This document shows positions 8,051-21,500 of a stretch of DNA of 64,000 bases, in pieces. Position numbers and translations under genes: made by a program. The DNA comes from a virus. The DNA lies in IMG/VR virus record IMGVR_UViG_3300030104_003662, positions 32,800 to 96,799 of that record; one strand, given 5' to 3'. The notes beneath the pieces were generated by a model. It searched no databases, was not told where the DNA came from, and saw only the letters and a program-made list of their open reading frames with translations. Each line of letters opens with the position of its first letter. The stretch's first letter is position 1.

Positions 8051-10525
8051 TTGGCAGAAGCAGGGGAAAGAGTACCAATCCGTCTCGTACAAGAGAACGG
8101 AGATACACTTTCCTTAGATGCGACTAGCATAGACATGGTTGTTGAGCGTATACAATCTAACTTTGCTATCCCTTTACTACAGGCTAAAAAGATGGGGATT
8201 GACCTAAACCAAGCCGCAGTTGCTTTTGAAATACAAGGGGTATTTACTGACGATGAAGGTCAAGAGACTTCTTCACAAGCACAGGCCGTAATAGACTTTT
8301 ATCAACCACAAGACCTTACTTTGCCCGATGACGAAGGTGGACCTACTGATGGTGACGGGTTGACTCAACCCGGTTTTGGTTTGTTCAACACAGTTGGCTT
8401 TGGCACTAATACAGGTACTAACTTTGGAGGCATGGTTTCTGTCGCCCCTTCTATATTGAATTATGGAAATTGGAAAGACAAGTACATTGACTTACCAGTA
8501 GGATATTGGACTGAAAAAACTGCTACAACTGATAATAACCCAGTTACTTCGGGAATTAGTGCTTGGTTCAAGGCAGATGCTATCACTGCTACTAATGTCG
8601 ATACTAGTACTCTTTCATTCAATTCAGTTGTAAATACTTGGGTCGACTCTAGTGGAAATGGGATAACAGGCACGAAGTCCGGCTCTCCTCGATATAGAAC
8701 AGGGGGTGCTAACGGGCAGCCCTTTGTCTACTTCGACGGCTCTGCTAAGTTCGATGTACCTTATCATGCAGGTATCAATCCAGCAGAATTGACTGTATTT
8801 ATTGTAGCAAACAGTACTAATTTTTCTGCCGATACTGACCAGCATGTTATTAGTACAAGAGAAGGTAGTGACAAAGGATGGACTGTTCGTTATAGACTTG
8901 GTAGTATTAATAAAATTAGATTTTCTGTCTTTAATGACGGTGCTGATGATGTATCAGATACTGATGCTACATTGATACAATACGAGCCTCAGTTACATTG
9001 TCATACCGCCGATGAAGTGGGCGGTAGTCATACCACTCACAGTTACAATAAAGGATTTGAAGAAGATACTGACACTGGTGACGATTATGATGTAGTCGAT
9101 GACGATGCTACGGTTATAGGAGCAGGTTCAAGTGGAGACTACATTACTGGTAATATATACGAGATTTTGATTTACAGCCGAGTATTAACTAAAGTAGAAA
9201 GGCAACAAGTAGAAGGCTATCTTTCTAAAAAATATAACATCCCCATAACAGGTGAAACTGGAGGAGCGCATCCTTACGCTCACTTTAGTTATACAGACGA
9301 CAGTAATAGAATTAGATTAGGGTTTGATACTACGAAGTTAGGGTCTATTAAGGAACCTTATGGCTATGTGAATAGAAACAGAGAAACAGACATGACGATT
9401 ACAAATCGCAGCGGCGATGTGTTAACAGTTTCAGGTGCAAATCCACAACATTACTTTGAACTTAGTAGTTCTTCTACATATAAAATTATATTTAGAAATA
9501 GCAACGGCTTTGTTGGCAGTAACGGCACTAATACAATAGCAACAGTAATCGCAGTTAATAGCAGTACAATAACTTGCACATTTAGTGGGGCTTATCCCGC
9601 CACTGATGATAAGGTTTGGATAGCAGCCAGTGATAATTTATCAGGTGACCTTCAAAGTTCTAGTTACGCAGGTCCATGTCTAATGGCTACGATAAAGAAC
9701 ATAGGTGCTGGTACAGACGCTGGTGCTAGTTATGGTGGTCCTGAGTTCACTACTCACCAAGACGGCTCTACTGCAAGAGCGGGGTCAACTGTATACGAAA
9801 GAAGCGACGAGTACATTGCTTTTTTAGTAAAGAACTTGTTAACATCTACGCTCAAATTAGGAGACAGACCTGTAGATGCGTTGGGTAGTTTTACTTTAGA
9901 TAAAGTTTTCAGCATAGACATTGGAGAATCTAGCCACGGTCACCAAACAAGATTAACTATAACTCAACTATATGCTACTTCTCTTGGTCGTGTTAACGAG
10001 ACAATAAATTATACTTTGAGTCCCGGTAACATGCCCTTAGTACAAGGCTTTACTGGCGGCAAGTCCGGTAAAAAGGTAAAATCTGCTGGTGACAAGGTAC
10101 AAGATATATTAGGTATACTTGCCAATAGTAATAACTTTAGAACAGCAAACACAAGTGGATTGGGTAGTTTTGTTGGAAACTTTGTAGACTATATACAAGA
10201 GAGCCTTTACAGTGAAGTAGAATCAGGTGATTATATCCGTGGCATACAAATACCTTACAATAGCAAAGTTACCAAAGGTGAAAGTGGTCTTGATTCTCAA
10301 GTAGCGCAGCGTAACCACTTTTTGACAACAGGTACCACTTTAACTGCTAGTAAATTAGCAATGTCTAACAATACCCATGCGTCTAATTTATTCGCACCTT
10401 GGGCTACAGGTAGCCGTATGAATGGAATAAGCGGTATAGTGACTGACTTCAATGTGCATAGAGATGCGGAGATGAAAGCGTATGAGTTTTCTCTAAAGTT
10501 TGTAGCGGCTGATATAACAATATGA
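8051..10525 (+). CDS. Large tail protein with inserted LamG-like domain
   Basis: 824 residues from a TTG start. Residues 1-90 and about 670-824 are related to the next gene's product (shared SAGDKVQDILG and YIRGIQIPY motifs), so the two are tandem duplicates. Between them, residues about 165-400 form a concanavalin/LamG-like domain (ISAWFKAD, TWVDSSGNG, FDGSAKFDV, IYEILIYSRVLTKVERQQVE), a carbohydrate- or surface-binding fold common in tail proteins. A distal-tail or baseplate location is inferred from its place after the tape-measure-like gene. Confidence 0.5.
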   Translation: MAEAGERVPIRLVQENGDTLSLDATSIDMVVERIQSNFAIPLLQAKKMGIDLNQAAVAFEIQGVFTDDEGQETSSQAQAVIDFYQPQDLTLPDDEGGPTDGDGLTQPGFGLFNTVGFGTNTGTNFGGMVSVAPSILNYGNWKDKYIDLPVGYWTEKTATTDNNPVTSGISAWFKADAITATNVDTSTLSFNSVVNTWVDSSGNGITGTKSGSPRYRTGGANGQPFVYFDGSAKFDVPYHAGINPAELTVFIVANSTNFSADTDQHVISTREGSDKGWTVRYRLGSINKIRFSVFNDGADDVSDTDATLIQYEPQLHCHTADEVGGSHTTHSYNKGFEEDTDTGDDYDVVDDDATVIGAGSSGDYITGNIYEILIYSRVLTKVERQQVEGYLSKKYNIPITGETGGAHPYAHFSYTDDSNRIRLGFDTTKLGSIKEPYGYVNRNRETDMTITNRSGDVLTVSGANPQHYFELSSSSTYKIIFRNSNGFVGSNGTNTIATVIAVNSSTITCTFSGAYPATDDKVWIAASDNLSGDLQSSSYAGPCLMATIKNIGAGTDAGASYGGPEFTTHQDGSTARAGSTVYERSDEYIAFLVKNLLTSTLKLGDRPVDALGSFTLDKVFSIDIGESSHGHQTRLTITQLYATSLGRVNETINYTLSPGNMPLVQGFTGGKSGKKVKSAGDKVQDILGILANSNNFRTANTSGLGSFVGNFVDYIQESLYSEVESGDYIRGIQIPYNSKVTKGESGLDSQVAQRNHFLTTGTTLTASKLAMSNNTHASNLFAPWATGSRMNGISGIVTDFNVHRDAEMKAYEFSLKFVAADITI

Positions 10526-10534
10526 GGTGAAAAA

Positions 10535-12550
10535 GTGGCGTTACCAATTAGATTACTAGCAGGTCCCAAAGGGGAGATAGAAATACCATTGGAGGCGCAA
10601 TCTATTGACATCGCGGTTGATAGAAAGGCAAGTACTATTCCTACTCCTAATATGGAAAGATTCGCAATTGATACAAATACACCTTCGATTGAGATTGAAA
10701 TTGCAGGTATTTTACAAGACGACGAGCCTTCTTTTGAATCGGAATCTACTACTTCTTCTAATTTAAGCGGCTCAGTTATGATTAACTTTGCTTCTAATTT
10801 TCCAACAACTGTTTCTAAGTTTGGTGACAACCTTAGTCGTACATCTACCGACATTCACGGGAATAATACTATTGTTGGTTTTTTTGATAACATCAAGTTA
10901 AGAAGTTCAGTAAATGCACAATTTGGAACAACTAGTTCTAGCACAGTGGTGGATATAATAGACATTGATGATGTAAGTATCTTTACCTTAGAACAGGCGA
11001 TTAAAAATAATATATCTAGCATAAGTAACAAACAAGAACATGGCCCTTTTACTGGTGCAGAAGTTAACAACGGTTCAGGTATCTCGGTAGGAGCGACGGC
11101 GATTGCATATGATGGTTTATCTTCTCATTCTATATCTAATGGTAATTTACTAAACAGCAACGGTGATACAGTAATTAGAATAGGTGATAGAATACACAAA
11201 AGTTCAGGTGCGTTGATTGGGACAGTAACTAACTTAACTACAACTGTCATTACAGTAGATAGTGCTAGAGTTACACTTGCAGATGATGAAGATATATTGT
11301 GTTTCAAAGCAGCACTTTTTACTAGACAAGGTCAGTTAGTAGGTCACTTAACTGACATCACTCTGAATAGCGATGCAAGTAAAGTTACGACTATTACTTT
11401 AGATACAATGAATGTGCCTATAAATGACTCAGAAAAATACTTCATTGATGTACTCGGTATGAGTATCTTTGAAGCAACATTGCACGATAAAGAATTGCAC
11501 TTTTTCCCTAACTTTTGCCGTGCGTATACAGGCGGTTATCTTAGTACCATAACTCGCACTCCTCTTAATGTAATACTTCGATTTAATGCTAACGAAGTAG
11601 CACACAATACCTATACTACAGCAAGTACCGATGGAGAAGAGCCAAGGATTATACAAAGCGGTATCTTTAACCTAGGTATGGCGGTTAATAAACAAGATAT
11701 AATTGTAGAATTACCCATCAAGGACCTTAGTACCAAAGCGGCTGGTGGTAACCCTGCTGCACAATTAGCACTTATGGTACAGGATGCTTTGGAAATCTCC
11801 GATAATGCAATGGTAAATAGTAACGATTACATAACTTCTACAAACGGTAATAGTATTTTATCTGCATTTGATACAACCGTAAGTGGACCTTTGATTTCAG
11901 TCACTCAAAAAGACAAAGCGCTAGATGGTTATACTCAGACTAAGCGACCTTGTAATCCTTTTAATTCTAATTTAAGTTCAAACAAGGCTAGGTTTGAATA
12001 CTTTGGAGCAGATGCTGAAAACCTGTCAATTAGTAACAAAAGTAAATCTGCTGGTGACAAAGTACAAGACTTACTAGGGCTTGTTTCTAATGCCAAAAAG
12101 AATGAAGATTTGATAAGAGGTATACAGATACCTTACGACAGCCTCATTCAGAGTTCAGGTGTGACCGGAGTTGCGAGAAACTTTTTCCTTACATTTGGAG
12201 CGCAGTCAATTGACGACAAAGGTTCGTTGGCTAATACTATCAGCGCATCTAAAAAGATGGTTCCTTCTTTGCTACCCCATGACCTTGGTGGTGACCCTGT
12301 TGACGAAACAGACGAAGATTGGTCAGAAAAGTTCTTTTTAGGAGAATTAGCAAGCGCTGTTGGCACTTTGACTAACTTTGTAGGCAATCTTATCGGTGAT
12401 ACATTAGTAACTTTACAAACAGTAGGTCATGGTAATGACGGTGGTATTAGGATTATACCTGAAAAACTACATGTACGGTATGATGCTGGCAACAACTACT
12501 ACGCCTTTAATCTTAAATTAATGGCTTCTGACTTTGTGATTGGGGTATAG
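10535..12550 (+). CDS. Large tail protein, paralogue of the preceding gene
   Basis: 671 residues, GTG start behind GAGGTGAAAA. N-terminus (LPIRLLAGPKG, SIDIAVDRKAS) and C-terminus (KSAGDKVQDLLGL, LIRGIQIPYDS, AFNLKLMASDFVI) mirror the preceding protein, with no LamG domain. Residues about 175-260 carry an NNGSG...DEDIL beta module also found in the giant protein and in the hub-like protein. Probably another subunit of the tail tip. Function beyond that is unknown. Confidence 0.45.
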   Translation: MALPIRLLAGPKGEIEIPLEAQSIDIAVDRKASTIPTPNMERFAIDTNTPSIEIEIAGILQDDEPSFESESTTSSNLSGSVMINFASNFPTTVSKFGDNLSRTSTDIHGNNTIVGFFDNIKLRSSVNAQFGTTSSSTVVDIIDIDDVSIFTLEQAIKNNISSISNKQEHGPFTGAEVNNGSGISVGATAIAYDGLSSHSISNGNLLNSNGDTVIRIGDRIHKSSGALIGTVTNLTTTVITVDSARVTLADDEDILCFKAALFTRQGQLVGHLTDITLNSDASKVTTITLDTMNVPINDSEKYFIDVLGMSIFEATLHDKELHFFPNFCRAYTGGYLSTITRTPLNVILRFNANEVAHNTYTTASTDGEEPRIIQSGIFNLGMAVNKQDIIVELPIKDLSTKAAGGNPAAQLALMVQDALEISDNAMVNSNDYITSTNGNSILSAFDTTVSGPLISVTQKDKALDGYTQTKRPCNPFNSNLSSNKARFEYFGADAENLSISNKSKSAGDKVQDLLGLVSNAKKNEDLIRGIQIPYDSLIQSSGVTGVARNFFLTFGAQSIDDKGSLANTISASKKMVPSLLPHDLGGDPVDETDEDWSEKFFLGELASAVGTLTNFVGNLIGDTLVTLQTVGHGNDGGIRIIPEKLHVRYDAGNNYYAFNLKLMASDFVIGV

Positions 12551-12552
12551 AT

Positions 12553-15500
12553 ATGAGTATAGTAATTGACCCCGGATACGCCCTTTCCTTCAATGGGGTA
12601 ACTGACGGTGTCTTGGTACCTAGTAATCAAAATGTGATACATGGTAAAAGTGACGAAGGTAGAAAGTCTTTACCTGCCGCCTTACATTCATTTACACTTG
12701 AAACATGGATTATGCCTGACTGTGGTGGTATTGTCTATGAGTATGAAAATATGATGCGACTAACGGTAGGTAGTCCTTCTAGTCCCGCCCCTGCTACTTT
12801 TGAGATTAATTTAGAAAATGTAGCGGCTGGAACAAAAAGCGTACATACAATCAGTAGTGCAAAGCCTGTTAACAAGATTAACGGAGATTTTGCTTACTGG
12901 GATGGTATACTATTCCCACAACCTGCGCTCAATATGCACAATTCTTACATTGCGACAGACGCCGCTGTAAATGACTCTACTGCACTAAACGACGGGCATA
13001 GAGAGTTACTCAATGTAACTGTTACATTTAATCGCCGCTATCTATCAATGCACATCAATGGTGACTTGGTCGTTGCTAAGGAGTTTGAAGAGAATCAGCA
13101 GATAGTTTTGTCTCCTTCAAATATGTACTTAGGAGGTAAAGGTGGAGAGTACAGAGGTACTATTGAGGCTATCCATCTGTCAAGAGGTGAAAAGAAGTCA
13201 GGTAGGAGTGAGTTCGCTCCTGTCAAAAGCGATGACACAATCGGACTTTGGAGATTTGAAGAGCCTATTGAGCCTATTTCTCTGATAACTACTACGCCTT
13301 CTATATCTGCTTCTACTAGTGCTAGTTCAAGTATTAACATAGGCGTAGCAGCCGCTACTGCTTTGGTTAATCAGTTTAAGAACGGAGTCTCAGTTGTAGT
13401 CGGTAATGCTATTAATTTTACAACTCAAAGTCCTTGGAGTTCTCAAGGCTCTTACAAAATAAAAGTGCACGGTGCTACATCTTCTAGTGATGCGACTATA
13501 CCAAAAGTTCCTTACAATATAATCGTTAACCCGCTAGGCTATGTCTCTACTACTGGTAAGCCTACCAACAAAGCCCCTGAGCGACTAAGACTCATGGCAG
13601 TTGATGGTGATGCTGGCACTATCACAGTTGAGTCAATTCACCTTGACTTTGCATCGAATGCTTCTACTGGTCGTAGAGGTGCATTACAGGCACATGATGC
13701 TGGTCGCTTCGTAGTAGTAACGGGCGATTGCCTAGTTGACGGGGGTAACGGTAATGTGTATCAGCCACAAGGTAGCGGTACTCAATTTTCACACAGACAG
13801 GGCCAAGTGTGTATAGATGAAAGTAATTTTGAAAATCATGGGATTATGTTTTCAATGAGTATGGCCGTTGACAACACGGTTCACAACAAGTTCGCTGCAT
13901 TTACTACTAACCCCGGTGCTGGTTTTTACTTAGGACATAGCGGTAGACACATTCTCAATCATGTAAAGAGCCATCCTTTCATGGGCTATTTGCCTCCCGC
14001 ATCTGACTTAGTAGTTGATAAGAAGTTAGATGCTTCGGCTGATGTAATATCCGCATCTTTTTCATCGCAGTATTCTGATATAAGAGGAACTGTGCCTCTA
14101 AACTCTAAAATATCTGCATTTGATTCTCACGAACCTGTCAAGTTAGAAAATACTTTTTATTCAACCAAAGTTAACACGGTCGTAGAAAATGGAATGAGTG
14201 ACATTTCTGATACTCAGAGAGGTCTACTTGCGATAGGTGGGACTTCATTTGACCCTAGTGCATTTGCATTGAAAGCATTGGGTGCCGATACTGTTGCTGA
14301 AAACTCAAAGGCACAACTGGTACCTTCTGACGAGTCTAGGATTGCTATACTGAGCGTACCTTCTTTGGCTAGTTACGACTATGCTCCCTTTGTACAGATT
14401 CACTACAATGCAATTTGTCACAACTCTGTAGATTTCCCTACTGCGGCTGTATCTAGGATAGACTCTTCATTTACCAGTACCGCTACTATTATTAAATTAC
14501 AAAGTATCAAGTCTTTTGGCAAAACCGGAGCAGTTTTGCCAGCAACCTCTATCTCAATAGGAGGAGTAGTTGCGACCACTAACCCTGACATTACTGCTAC
14601 TCTAAACCATAGTGACAATAAGATTACATTCAGTGCGAATACAGACTCCGGTTTTCAAGCAGTCGATACTACAGGAGCGATTGTTAAACTAGCGATGGAT
14701 GGACCTTGTCTAATGGTTAGTAAGACATTACCTGATGTCAGTACAATAGTGACTGGTAGTACATCTATACTCGATTTGATACACACTGATATGGCTAGTG
14801 CAGACTTGGATATACTTTCTCCCGGTGGTATAGTAGAGTTCAAAGCACCCGGTATGTTTCCTTTCAAAAGCGGAGACTTAGAAGGAGATACAGAAGAAGG
14901 CACTGTTGCAGAGACAACTTTAGACACAACGCTGTGCCCTGATAATTACTTACCTTTGGCATCTACTGACCCGCCGCAAACTACACCCCAAGGTATAGCG
15001 GTATCTGATTCTAACTTATCTACTAAGAGTTCACAGTTTAGTAAAATAATAATTAAAACCGCTACTTATGAAGACACTTTAGAAGAGACAGCAGATATAA
15101 TTAGACAAAGTTCTCAGTATGACCGGCAAAAAACTGGTGTGTTGGTAAATAATGGCAGTGGTTATTCAGCAACTGCTACCAGTATCACCGTTGATGCAGT
15201 AGACGCTCGTACTAAGTTCTCAACAGGTCAGAGTTTGTATAAGATTGATGGGACCGTATTAGGTACAATTACTTCTGTTGCAGAAACAGCCATCGGAGTG
15301 TCTGCTGGAATTACTGCGTCTTTGGTAGACAATGAAGAACTCTACAACCAGTCTATTAACATAGGTACAGGTACTACTAACCAATCTACTTCTGTTCATG
15401 AGATATTTGACATCATTGAGCATCAGATGAGTGGAGATATAGTAACTTTAACTGTTCAACCAAGCGACCGTAGAAGATTTACACAACTGGCTAGACTAAA

Positions 15501-18500
15501 GATAGATGAAGATTCATCTAACCATTTGTCAGTAGAATACTTGATGTCAAGGGGCCGTGTACTTTCATTCAATGAAGATGATAACGGTAACTCAAACCTA
15601 CTCGCTTATGGTATTATATCCGATATAGCGGGTGCTAGTGTCAGTGCAAAAGGTGACGGTGCTCCTGATTCTCACATTGTTAAGGAAATAATGCCCGGTG
15701 CACCTGTCGTAACAATGATGCTAGGTGGTCCGGGTCAAGGTGCAATCAACACGAAAGAGACTTGGGAGCCTAGCCCTACCGCTCGCCTTGCTTGGAATAC
15801 AAGGCGTGATTGTGTTACCGAAGTAAGCGCAGTCGACACAAGTGGTCGCACTGTAACGACTTTACCTCTTAACAACCGCTCTACTGATTTACAATCTTGG
15901 GGTACATACTGTTTCCCTAAAGTCGGTAGAATATATCTTGAATTGCCAAGAACTGATGTAAACGAGCCGATTAGATTTGCTTCGGCAGAGTATTCTTCAA
16001 AGACAGGGGTTTTGTTTAACTTTGCATCAGGCACTACTCACTTAGGTTCAGGTAAGTTTGTATTGGCCGACGGTAGTGAAGCAGTAGGCTTTGCTGCTTG
16101 GGTCAGTGCTACTGGAATAAGCACAGGTCATAAATTACATGTTGATGATAAGTTCCTTGAGGAATCCATGTGTAACGACGGTACTACTGTCAATGATAGA
16201 CTATTCCAAACATTAGACAGCGTACAGCACGATTACCAATTGGGTACACAGTACGCCAGTACTCGTGCTTTAGTAGAGATACCTTTGTTTGAAGAGTTCT
16301 TCTTTGACAACCCTGACAAGGGTATATTCCCCGGCCCTGATAACAGTATGAAAATACATGTCGACGCTACACATACTGCAAGTAACTGGGCACCAAACCC
16401 AGTAGGTAGAAGACATGACGAAATTGCAACGCAAGACCCTGAAATCTTTGGTGCATTTTCCTACAGCATATCTAGTGACAGTCACAGGTCAGGGACTAAG
16501 ATTACTGCTCCGTTTACTGATACAAGCGCTCCGATTTTAATTCATGTAGAAGATGCAAGCATATTCCCTATACCTGATGCTGCCCCTGTCACCGTTGCTG
16601 GTGTTGACGGTAGTGCAAGGTATCGTAGGGCATTCTTGCCGAGCGGAGAATGGGTGCTCTACACTGCTAGAGACACAAGTGCTAACACAATTACAGCGGC
16701 CTCTGCGTCTACTGCTGGTGGCAACTGGGCAATGAGTAAGAACTTCGTCAAGGAGTTTGCAGTTGGTGCACAACTTACTCCGGCTCCGGGCTACCAAGAT
16801 ATGAATTACACTCCTATTGCTGACAACCCTCTGCTTAAGAGTGCTGGATATGAAGGTAGGCGCTCTTTCTACTATGACCGCTCCAATGTAATGACACAAG
16901 GTGGTAATGTAGACTATGGTATGAGGCAATATGTCAGTGCAGTAGAGTTTAGAGCAGGGCCTCGTGTTAACCCTCATCTCGATAGAATACAGAGCGGTAG
17001 AGCCAAAGGGGTAGTACAGGCTTGGGCTAGTGGTGCTCCGACCCTTTTGTATATGAAAGATGCCAGTTTATTTCCTGATAACATAGCCGGAGTAGATGAC
17101 TATAGCGGTTATCGCTACCGCCTTGCTTGGGCACCAAGTGACTTTAGTTTGACTGGTTGTTCCTATAACAATGCTAAACTCATAACACATTCGTCGTCTA
17201 CCTTGGTCGCAGTCGGTATGGCTGTGAGTGGAGATGGTATACCTGTTGGAGCAACAGTTGAAGCAGTTATCAGTAATACTACTTTTGATTTATCGGTCGC
17301 TACAACCGGCGGCTCTTTGAGTAGTAAGACTTTGACAATTACTTCAAACGGAGTTATAACTCATGCTCATTATAATATAAAATCTGACAATTTGCTAACT
17401 TTGACTCAGCGAGATGACGCTTTTCAACCAGCATCCGGTGACGAAGTTACACTAGTAGATATGCATGCAAGTCCTACTACGATATATCCCGAAGTCAAAG
17501 AAGGTGTATTCTTAAACAAATCTTGGGCTTATCCGTATGCTCCGGGTGGATTGCGTGACGGTGACACCGTTTGGATGAACATGCATTACACCAACCCTCA
17601 TGCGATTGAGGGACTGTTTGCTAAGAGCAGAGGCACACTCAACGAAGGCGAAGTATGGACTGGGTTCAACGGAGGGGGCGGAGCGTTTGCTGCTAATCCA
17701 AGGAACAGTATACCTATGGAGAACTTCTTGATAGGTAATAGTTGTACAGAAACGGCTCAGAACTTTGTTCAACATGTTAACAAAACGATTGAGTTAAATT
17801 ACGAAGCACTTGGATTATACGCCGAGTTCACAGTAGGTGGCGCTTCGTATAATAACGACCCGACAATTACTCACACTTCTTCTACTGCAATTGTGGTAGG
17901 TATGGGAGTAAGTGGTAGTGGTATACCTGACGGCGCTACTGTGGCTACAGTAACCGACGCTACTCACTTTGAGTTATCTGAGGCTACCACTGGCGGCTCT
18001 AAGTCTAGTCAAACTTTGACATTTACATCTAATACACCTGCACCGACTGTCGCTTACCTAGACCCTTATCAATCTACAGAAGAGCATGCCCGTGTATTGC
18101 TGTATGATGTAGCGCATGACCGTGAGTTCATTGCCTTCCAAGACCTATGGATGCAGGTACAGAGTAGCGCTGATGCCACCAAGATAGGGGCTGCACCAGC
18201 CCACACTGCCGGTGCAATTGTGCACGATGATGGCAATTCAGGTTCTTGGATAGATGTAGCCGCCGGTTTCCCAAGCGAAAGTAAATACCTTGCTCCGACT
18301 AATGGCTCCGATTTTATGGAGGCTGCTTATTCTCATAAGAGTACATGGAATGCTAGTACAGGTACTATACTTTCACCACATGCACCCGATGTAGGTACAA
18401 AGTATGCAACAAATGGCGCTATGCCAAGGACTAATGATGCTGTTATCAATTCTGACGACGCTATTCTAAAGCATAAGCAGATTGACAAAGACTCAAGAGA

Positions 18501-21500
18501 AGCCTCGACATTCTTTGATACTCCCGATGGTACAAGAGCGATACCAGCATTCCTTGCACTGAAAGGGATTAGAAGCAGTACCTCTGACCTAAGCGGGCAT
18601 GAAGAGGCAAGATTGAATGAACTAGACCATTGGACTCAGATGGACTTCGTGCGCCGGTTAACAGTAGACTTTGGAGAGGTAGCACTTAGAGACGGTGTAA
18701 CAGACATAGAAGCAGCAGCAAGAGAAGTTGTTCGCTTAGTTAACCAAGCGGGTGCAAAGAATGGTCGTACTCACGCTAGAAGACCTGCTGACCAGTATTT
18801 AGGCGAAAGTGAAAAGTTTGATTTATCTTCACCCGGCGTAAAGGCTGGCGGATTCAGTATGGGCTTTGACCCAAGTGCTGCTCATATCAATGCTGACTTT
18901 GCAGCAACTGGTTCTACACACGACCCGGCTCCGTTTTGGGATATTAAAAGAGGATTCTCAAGTCACGACAGAGGTACGCATATGGGGTATGTTCGTGCCC
19001 ATCTTGGTAGAGTAGTTCTCGATTCTGACGGTAACAAAGGTTACTCTATCGTTATACATTCTACGATACCGGGCGCAGAAGGTAGAAACTTCTGTACTTG
19101 GTTAGATAACAGCCGTGCTCAAACACCTTATCGCCCTCAGTACCTCATTGGGCACGGTGGTAGATTCCGTAATTATTGGTGCCAACCTGATGAAATGACT
19201 GGTGAAAACATGCACCCTGCACCTATGCCTATCAATAGATTCGGTAGACCGTTCGCACCAATTACAACTTTGAAAGAATACTTACCTCCCGAAGAAACTC
19301 TTGCTTCTTTTAGCAATAATCTGAGTATAGGTCCTGAAATAGTGATTGGTTCAACACAGTCTGCTGATACCTTTAGAGAAAACGCTTCGGGTAGGAATAG
19401 TAATACAGTTATAGATGAATCGTTTGAAACCAAAAGCCCTTCATCTACACTTGTCGATGGATTGAGAACAGGTACTTCTGCTAAGTCTCGTATTAACTTC
19501 GGCGGTATGACTCAAGCAGGTATACCCGGCTGGTCTCCTGATGCTGGTAAATGGGGGATGGGCAGAGACGGAGAAGACTCTCGTTACCAATCAGTATACG
19601 GTAACGCTTCTAACGCCGCTACTGCTATGCTAAATAGTACAATATACGATACCGATAACAAAGTTGGTTATATTCCTAAAGATGATATGAAGCCCCGTAA
19701 CATAGGTGACGGTAACATTTACGGTATTCGTTTAGTAGACCACCGAGGCGATAATCATACTGTTAGGATGATATACAAGCAGTATGGTAAGTCTTTTGCA
19801 AATGATTTGACAATAGTACCTCCTACGATTGACGAAGAGATTGTTATTCACTTTGACGATAGAGATGTAGCACAAGGTGGATTCACAATTGGTAAGCACA
19901 TGGTAGGTACAGGAGAAGTCTGCGGTGAAAAAAGTGGAGGCACTGCTAAGCCATACAAAGGTAATCTTTGGAACAATTACCCTTCACCTGCTGTAGGAAT
20001 ACATGTGACTGGTAACAAGGCTACTGATACCGGAGTAACTATGGATGTAACTTTCACTGCACCTTACAGTACAGGAGACACGCTAACTCACCCCGATGTA
20101 TTAGGTTATCTCGGATTCCCTGAGTCGGGAGTATTACAATTGACAGATGACGCAGGTACTAGTGGTGACCAAGGGATTACTATTCATTATACCAGTCGTT
20201 CTCATTACGACCACGACGGTGACACTGGTGCATCTAACAAGCATTACTTCTATGGCTGCACAGGTGGTCGTGCACTAACTACTAACGAAGGTATGCTAAT
20301 TAGCCCAAGAATCAACTTCACAAGCGTACTCACTGACGAAGTGATTGCAGCAGCAGTTGAGTTTGCGATGGCTATGCCTGACCCGACAGACGATAGTATA
20401 GCAGCGACTAGTTTTGATTGCACAGGTATGTTTGCACCTGATGGTAAAACATTGGGAGAATGGGGAGTTAGCCCTACTGCGATACGAGTTAAAGCCAGTA
20501 GTAAGAGCAAAACGCCTCTAAGTAAATTATTCCAAGTATCAAGGAACAAAGATTGGGGGTTGGTCGAGGGTGCGAGTAGTGACGCCGTTGTATCTTCTAA
20601 ACACACTGGTGGGTTAAGCGATGTTGAAAGAGATGCAGGTACAAGGTTAGATGTAGGTTATATTCCTGAAACAGTGTTGCACATTACTACCCGTTACAAG
20701 GGTACTAATGCTAACACCGCTACTCCTATTCTAGTTGATAATCAGAATAACCCTGTTGACATATCCACATGGCAGAGGAACCTTCGTGGTGACAATTACA
20801 CAAGTGTAGCGGGCGACCACATTATACCAAAGGTAGACAGCCCTATGATTTTGAAAACCACCGATGATGGTACTCTAATAACAACCGCAAGTAGCACTTA
20901 CTTGTATTCAATATGCGTACCGGGTTCAGACCACGCACAGGCTTGGGGTGAGCGATTTACAATTTGGTGGGGTTCAGAAGAATACGCAGAGGTTGCTAGT
21001 ACGCCCGGAGCAGCAGTTGAAACTAAACTTACTTACGGGGCAGGTACAGGTGTTAGTGCCAACTTTGCTTCTTTCTGTCATGACAGCGACGATGAAGTTC
21101 TTATGCGAAACGGTGATGTCAAGAATGGCATGAAAACAGATGGTATTCGTAGGGCTGGGAGCAAAATGTCTAGTCCGTTCCTCTACTTTAGAGGAGGTAG
21201 AGATAGTCCCGACCATTGGGTACCACTTTACTTCGGTGGTGGTTTCAGTGGCGTTGTTATGGATATTAACGACGGTACTCAAAACGACTATGGTGATTTT
21301 TACACGCACCCATACGCAGGTGGCCCTACAGGTTCTGCTGGTCTTCAAAATGTAGGAGAAATCGCCGGTTCCTACGCGTTACTCGATACTAACGCTATGC
21401 TGGCTATGTTTCCCGGTACACCTTACTTAGACGACCATAAAGGTAAAAATAATCCTCCTTTGTTTAATCAAGATAGCCTATTACCATTTGACATGGCGAA

